Part shown: in pieces, positions 60,583 to 64,000 of the stretch
Layout of the letters: every line of letters starts with the position of its first letter
How positions within the stretch are numbered: the first letter of the stretch is position 1
Assembly (NCBI GenBank): GCA_029260735.1
Contig: JAJDCR010000081.1
Span: 169,701-233,700 of the forward strand
Reading direction: 5' to 3'
From: Planctomycetota bacterium
GTDB lineage: Bacteria > Planctomycetota > Uabimicrobiia > Uabimicrobiales > Uabimicrobiaceae
Length of the DNA: 64,000 nt
Made by a program: the position numbers and the translations under genes
The notes under the pieces: model-generated
The model's database searches: none
Seen by the model: only the letters and a program-made list of their open reading frames with translations
Told to the model about the DNA's origin: nothing

Positions 60583-60658
60583 CCCTGGAGGGCGAGCTCG
60601 GCTGCAGGAAATGTGCGAAGACCACAATATCAGAAACCTAGCACATCCCCCGCGCAGC
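60583..60658 (+). repeat. Dispersed palindromic repeat C, degenerate copy 3
   Basis: TGGAGGGCGAGCTCGGCTGC and AGGAAATGTGCG, then CTAGCACATCCCC, correspond to the inner parts of repeat C; arms pair poorly, so this copy is worn or truncated. Confidence 0.55.
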
Positions 60659-60696
60659 GAGAATTTATTTCAACAGTAGTCAAACCTCCCCCTCCA

Positions 60697-62196
60697 CTAC
60701 TCTGCAAAGCCAAAAGTATAAACTTTTCCATTCACATCAGCAGCCCCAATCAATCCTCCGTCGTAAGCCAAAGCTCCCGACCACAAAGTTTCATTGACAA
60801 ACTGCTTAACCCTACGACTGGCTGTAACCGTGTTATAAATACGAATGTGCCCTTTACGAGAAACAAAAAGAAAGTATTCTCCGGTCGAAGTTAAATCGAG
60901 ATGAATAATCGGCGTGCCATAAGTATTAAAAGGATGAACTGTTTTACTTTCATAAAAAGGAAACCAACCTGAAGGTTTTTTCTTCATATAGTAGAAGGAG
61001 TAGCGCCGAATTGCAGAGCTCAGAGTTGCAGGATCAATGAGGGAGATATCTTTATCTTTCTCTTTTATAAGAAACAAGCGCATTTCCCAAAGAGGGGTTT
61101 GCCCTTCCCAGTTTTCATCGGTATCGTAGGGATTGAGTAAAGCTCGCCACCACTTGATGTCGCCTTCTCGTCCCCCTGAAAAAAGAGTTCTCATATTTGG
61201 GTGCATAGCTATGGAAAGTGTTCGATCAAGGTGAGTATCCTCGCGTACATACTTTTCATTCCCCGTCTCTGCATTCCACATAATAATTTCTTTTTTCTCT
61301 GTCGCAGCCAAAATATAGCGACTATCTTGAGTAAAAATGATTTTATTAACATCCAGGTGATTAGAGATTTCTTTAATTTTTGTTTTACTTTCCAAATCCC
61401 AAAGTATAACGGGCATATTTTCTCCACCAGAAGCAGCGTACTTCCCATTATTGCTCAGGGCAATGGACTTTACCATGCTTTCGTGTCCCTTGAAAGTATG
61501 CACTAGCTTTCCTGTGGCCACTTCCCAAATTTTAACAGAGCCATCTTCTCCACCAGAAACAATATGCTGGCAATCATTAGTAACAATAGCACTTTTAACA
61601 TACCCTTGCTGTGCCTTTATTTTAAGTATTTCCTTGAGAGTACGAGGATTGCTCACTTTGATAGTGCCATCATCAGAAGCACTCACCAAAAATTTATTAT
61701 TGCGAGCAAAGTAAAGAGAACTGACAGCATCTTGATGGATTTTTTTTTCTGCCAGACCTCCCAGCCCATAATAGTCATCGTTTTTAGGAGAAGTAGGGAT
61801 CGCAAACTCTTTCACCAATTTTCTACCACTCTCTAGTGTTGCTTTGATTTCTACCCAAGATTCTTGTGGTTTAATTTGAATCGAAGTGCTAAAAGCTATG
61901 CTCTGGACATTTTCTGCATTATTTGCTTTGTAGTAAAGGTCAGCATTGTAAGTTCGAGCAATCCCCCCTGTAAAACCACTGTGGATATGAACATCTACTT
62001 GATGCACAACTTCCTTAGATTGAATTTCTCCTCGCAAATTAATACTGTCTTTTAAAGTATTGGTAGGATAAGAAAATTCCAAATTGGGCTCCCAAACAAC
62101 AATTTCCTCAATCGGTAAAATGATATCTTCTTCTGCATGAAGAGGAAAACAGCAAACTGCAAAAATCAAAATATAAATGCACTTTATGGATTTCAT
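60697..62196 (-). CDS. Exported WD40-repeat protein
   Basis: 499 residues. The signal peptide is MKSIKCIYILIFAVCCFPLHA. A beta-rich N-terminal domain (about 25-150) is followed by about seven WD40 blades: LVSASDDGTIKVSN, IVSGGEDGSVKIWEV, AASGGENMPVILWDL, ILAATEKKEIIMWNA, LFSGGREGDIKWW, and two weaker ones near the C-terminus (FVSRKGHIRIYN, GAADVNGKVYTFG). A propeller in the periplasm or on the surface is likely a binding platform; no kinase or protease domain is attached. A degenerate repeat C lies just beyond its stop. Confidence 0.85.
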   Translation of the reverse strand: MKSIKCIYILIFAVCCFPLHAEEDIILPIEEIVVWEPNLEFSYPTNTLKDSINLRGEIQSKEVVHQVDVHIHSGFTGGIARTYNADLYYKANNAENVQSIAFSTSIQIKPQESWVEIKATLESGRKLVKEFAIPTSPKNDDYYGLGGLAEKKIHQDAVSSLYFARNNKFLVSASDDGTIKVSNPRTLKEILKIKAQQGYVKSAIVTNDCQHIVSGGEDGSVKIWEVATGKLVHTFKGHESMVKSIALSNNGKYAASGGENMPVILWDLESKTKIKEISNHLDVNKIIFTQDSRYILAATEKKEIIMWNAETGNEKYVREDTHLDRTLSIAMHPNMRTLFSGGREGDIKWWRALLNPYDTDENWEGQTPLWEMRLFLIKEKDKDISLIDPATLSSAIRRYSFYYMKKKPSGWFPFYESKTVHPFNTYGTPIIHLDLTSTGEYFLFVSRKGHIRIYNTVTASRRVKQFVNETLWSGALAYDGGLIGAADVNGKVYTFGFAE

Positions 62197-62294
62197 AAGA
62201 TTCCTTTCAAGGAAGATTTTTCTTTTTAACCAAGAGAACTTATCTCTATTTTTGCTGGAAAAGTATTTAGAGTCAAATATAAATTTTTTATCTC

Positions 62295-62323
62295 AAAAAA
62301 AAAAGAGCCCTAGAAGGACTCTT
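62295..62323 (-). terminator. Intrinsic terminator after mgtE
   Basis: On the minus strand AGAGTCC/GGGCTCT (one G-T) with a 5-base loop is followed by ten T residues, 30 bases after the stop. Confidence 0.85.
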
Positions 62324-62352
62324 TCGCGCGAATAGACTAAAAAATGGGGATT

Positions 62353-63723
62353 TTATACTAGTTTAGATAAAAAAGCATTGGCAAATCCTAAAACCATAAG
62401 AAAACCACACATGTCTGTCACTGTCGTTAAAATTGGTCCAGAAGCAAGAGCGGGATCAAAACCAAATCTTTTTAAAACCAACGGAATAGTCCCTCCGATG
62501 CAAACGGCAACAATGGTGTTCAAAGCCAAAGCTCCACCGACAACTAAGCCTAAATATACGTTTCCTTTCCAAATAAAGCATACCGTGCCTAAAAGTAGTC
62601 CTAAGACTAGGCCGTTGATTAAACCAACGGACAACTCTTTTAGAAGAACCCTCATGAATTCATATGGCTTTACTAAATTCATCGTTAATTCACGTATACT
62701 AACGGCAACAGCTTGATTACCAGAACAACCACTCATATCAGAAATAATCGGAAGAAAAACAGCTAGAACAATCACCGCTTCAAGAGTATCTTGATAAAAA
62801 GCAATGATACTTGCTGCCACAATATTTAAGATAATGTTGACCGACAACCAAGAAAGACGACGATAGGATCGAATTCCCACAGGCATACTGCGCAATTCTT
62901 CTCCTCCAACTACCCCGCTTACTTTCAAGAACTGTTCCGTGGCAAATTCTTCTGATGCTTCTTCTACTGCTGAACGTCGAACAACCCCCACCAGCTTTTG
63001 ATTTTCATCGACAACGGGAACTCCAATAAAGTTATGCCCGTCAAAAAAAGCAACAAGTTCATCTAAGGGAGTTTGCACTCCAATAGACAGAGGGTTGTGG
63101 ATTATAATATTCTCGACACTCTGATTTTTTTTGGAAAGAATCAGGTCTCGCAATCGCAAAACCCCTATTAGTTTTCCCTCTAGATCAGTGATATAGGTGT
63201 ACTGAACATCGTAGTCAGAGTACTCTTCGTCATTCTCTCTCAAATCCTCAAAAACATCATTTACTTTTAAGTTAACGGGATAAGACAAGTACTCCTTTAT
63301 CATAAGTCCACCAGCACTGTGCTCCTCATACTCCATTAAGCTCCGAGCATGTTCAGCTTCTTCCTCGTCCATCTTCTCCAAGATGGCCTCAGTGTGTTCT
63401 TTAGAAAGATCTCCCAAAAGGTCTGCTTGGGAATCACTGGGCATTTGATCTACAATGGAAGCAGCCTTATCTGGGCTAAGCCCATCCATTATTCCCGCAA
63501 CTTGGATTTCTGGTAGCTGTTCAATCAAGTCTGCTGAGAGCTCTGGTCCGAGCATATCAAAAACTTCCAGCACCTCTTCTTTTTTTAGATGGGAAAAAAC
63601 ATGTGCCGCCTCCCCCAAAGGCAAATCGTCCAAAAATATTTGAAGTTCTGAAGGATCCTTGCTTTTAGTTAATTCACTTATTTTTTCCCAGGGTTCTTCT
63701 TCATAAGTATTAGGTTCTGTCAT
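62353..63723 (-). CDS. mgtE: Magnesium transporter MgtE
   Basis: 456 residues, the family's usual length. The N domain is about 1-130, with repeated L-x-x-L-P/D-A elements (IFLDDLPLGEAAHVFSHLKK, LIEQLPEIQVAGIMDGLSPD). A paired CBS domain is about 135-260 (SAGGLMIKEYLSY, NNIIIHNPLSIG, GVVRRSAVEE). Five membrane helices follow, from about 285, including the pore PIISDMSGCSGNQAVAVSIR segment and LTTVTDMCGFLMVLGFAN. It is an inner-membrane Mg2+ channel gated by intracellular Mg2+. The ATG start has an AAGGAAA site. Confidence 0.92.
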   Translation of the reverse strand: MTEPNTYEEEPWEKISELTKSKDPSELQIFLDDLPLGEAAHVFSHLKKEEVLEVFDMLGPELSADLIEQLPEIQVAGIMDGLSPDKAASIVDQMPSDSQADLLGDLSKEHTEAILEKMDEEEAEHARSLMEYEEHSAGGLMIKEYLSYPVNLKVNDVFEDLRENDEEYSDYDVQYTYITDLEGKLIGVLRLRDLILSKKNQSVENIIIHNPLSIGVQTPLDELVAFFDGHNFIGVPVVDENQKLVGVVRRSAVEEASEEFATEQFLKVSGVVGGEELRSMPVGIRSYRRLSWLSVNIILNIVAASIIAFYQDTLEAVIVLAVFLPIISDMSGCSGNQAVAVSIRELTMNLVKPYEFMRVLLKELSVGLINGLVLGLLLGTVCFIWKGNVYLGLVVGGALALNTIVAVCIGGTIPLVLKRFGFDPALASGPILTTVTDMCGFLMVLGFANAFLSKLV

Positions 63724-63919
63724 GGGTTAATTTTCCTTTAAGTTTAAAATGATCCCAGAGAGGGTACGTGCGTAATGTAGGCAAGGCTTGCCTGAAAGTT
63801 GCGATGAAAGTGTTGTATGTTTAGTGGAAAGGGAATAGAGAGGAAGTTGACAAAGGCTCAAAACTTGGAGGTGAGGTTTGAAAAGATTATCTGAAACCGT
63901 TCTAAGCATCATGTTTTAT

Positions 63920-64000
63920 GGAGGGCTTTGGCTCCTGCCGAGCAGGGGATGTGTTTGGCTCCTGATCTTGTAATCTAGGCACATCCCCTGTTCGGCAGGA
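63920..64000 (+). repeat. Dispersed palindromic repeat C, copy 4 (cut by window edge)
   Basis: Left arm GGAGGGCTTTGGCTCCTGCC and GAGCAGGGGATGTG (63920-63953); the right arm starts GCACATCCCCTGTTCGGCAG at 63979 and is cut off. ATTATCTGAAACCGTTCTAA lies just left, as at copy 1's right flank. The gap 63724-63919 holds no gene; a small frame at 63727-63912 is unsupported. Confidence 0.8.

Noticed and set aside
63727..63912. A 61-codon minus frame upstream of mgtE
   Set aside because: It runs into repeat C, with no ribosome site or domain.

Overview
The window is AT-rich (roughly 35-40% GC by eye), gene-dense, Gram-negative-type bacterial chromosome. It contains lipoproteins, a PEP-CTERM cell-surface protein, secreted HEAT- and WD40-repeat proteins, a eukaryote-type protein kinase, a dual-specificity phosphatase, membrane-anchored BRCT proteins and an E2-like/ubiquitin-like pair. 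This mix suggests a Planctomycetota-type bacterium, perhaps a low-GC deep branch such as the Candidatus Uabimicrobium group. That placement is an inference from gene content only; no rRNA is present. No phage, integrase, IS transposase or CRISPR array was found. Short dispersed palindromic repeats fill most long intergenic gaps.

Layout. 1-2.65 kb: the end of selB, a DUF2058 gene, an NAD-dependent epimerase and a small unknown gene, all on +. 2.8-8.8 kb: a secreted zinc carboxypeptidase and a secreted HEAT-repeat protein, each behind a sigma-54-type GG-N10-GC promoter; a tRNA-Pro(GGG); a YciA-type thioesterase; and a full-length relative of the large subunit of animal acyloxyacyl hydrolase (lipid A deacylase). 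8.8-10.75 kb: a GT2 glycosyltransferase, a lipoprotein and a dual-specificity phosphatase. 10.75-11.65 kb: inverted repeats. 11.65-23.9 kb: a PLP decarboxylase followed by one giant NRPS of 3588 residues. It has three apparently working modules, a dead fourth module and a thioesterase with Cys as nucleophile. 24.1-31.4 kb (minus): a PEP-CTERM protein, then a tight run of YVTN propeller/cytochrome c lipoprotein, CDGSH protein, kinase and M23-type protein. 31.5-42.5 kb (minus): ADP-ribosylglycohydrolase, M16 peptidase, sugar-lactone oxidase, D-threonine-aldolase-like enzyme, two paralogous coiled-coil/BRCT membrane proteins and a two-TM unknown. 42.9-45.3 kb: a membrane protein with 17 tandem ESAVYDD-type heptads, repeats and a lipoprotein. 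45.5-51.6 kb (+): xylFGH and an APC permease with universal-stress domains. 52-64 kb (mostly minus): RimK fused to a TrkA-C domain, an unknown gene, a secreted HEAT protein in an operon with a 46-residue protein and the Ubl/E2 pair, a divergent PurD-like ATP-grasp protein, a WD40 protein and MgtE.

How the genes fit together. A secreted carboxypeptidase, an LPS-deacylase relative, an M16 peptidase and an M23-fold protein suggest an organism that breaks down other cells or their debris. The NRPS and decarboxylase look like one small biosynthetic locus. The most unusual items are the acyloxyacyl hydrolase relative, the Ubl and E2 reading frames that meet at an A10 run (likely one frameshifted protein), the remodelled NRPS terminus, and several families of palindromic repeats.
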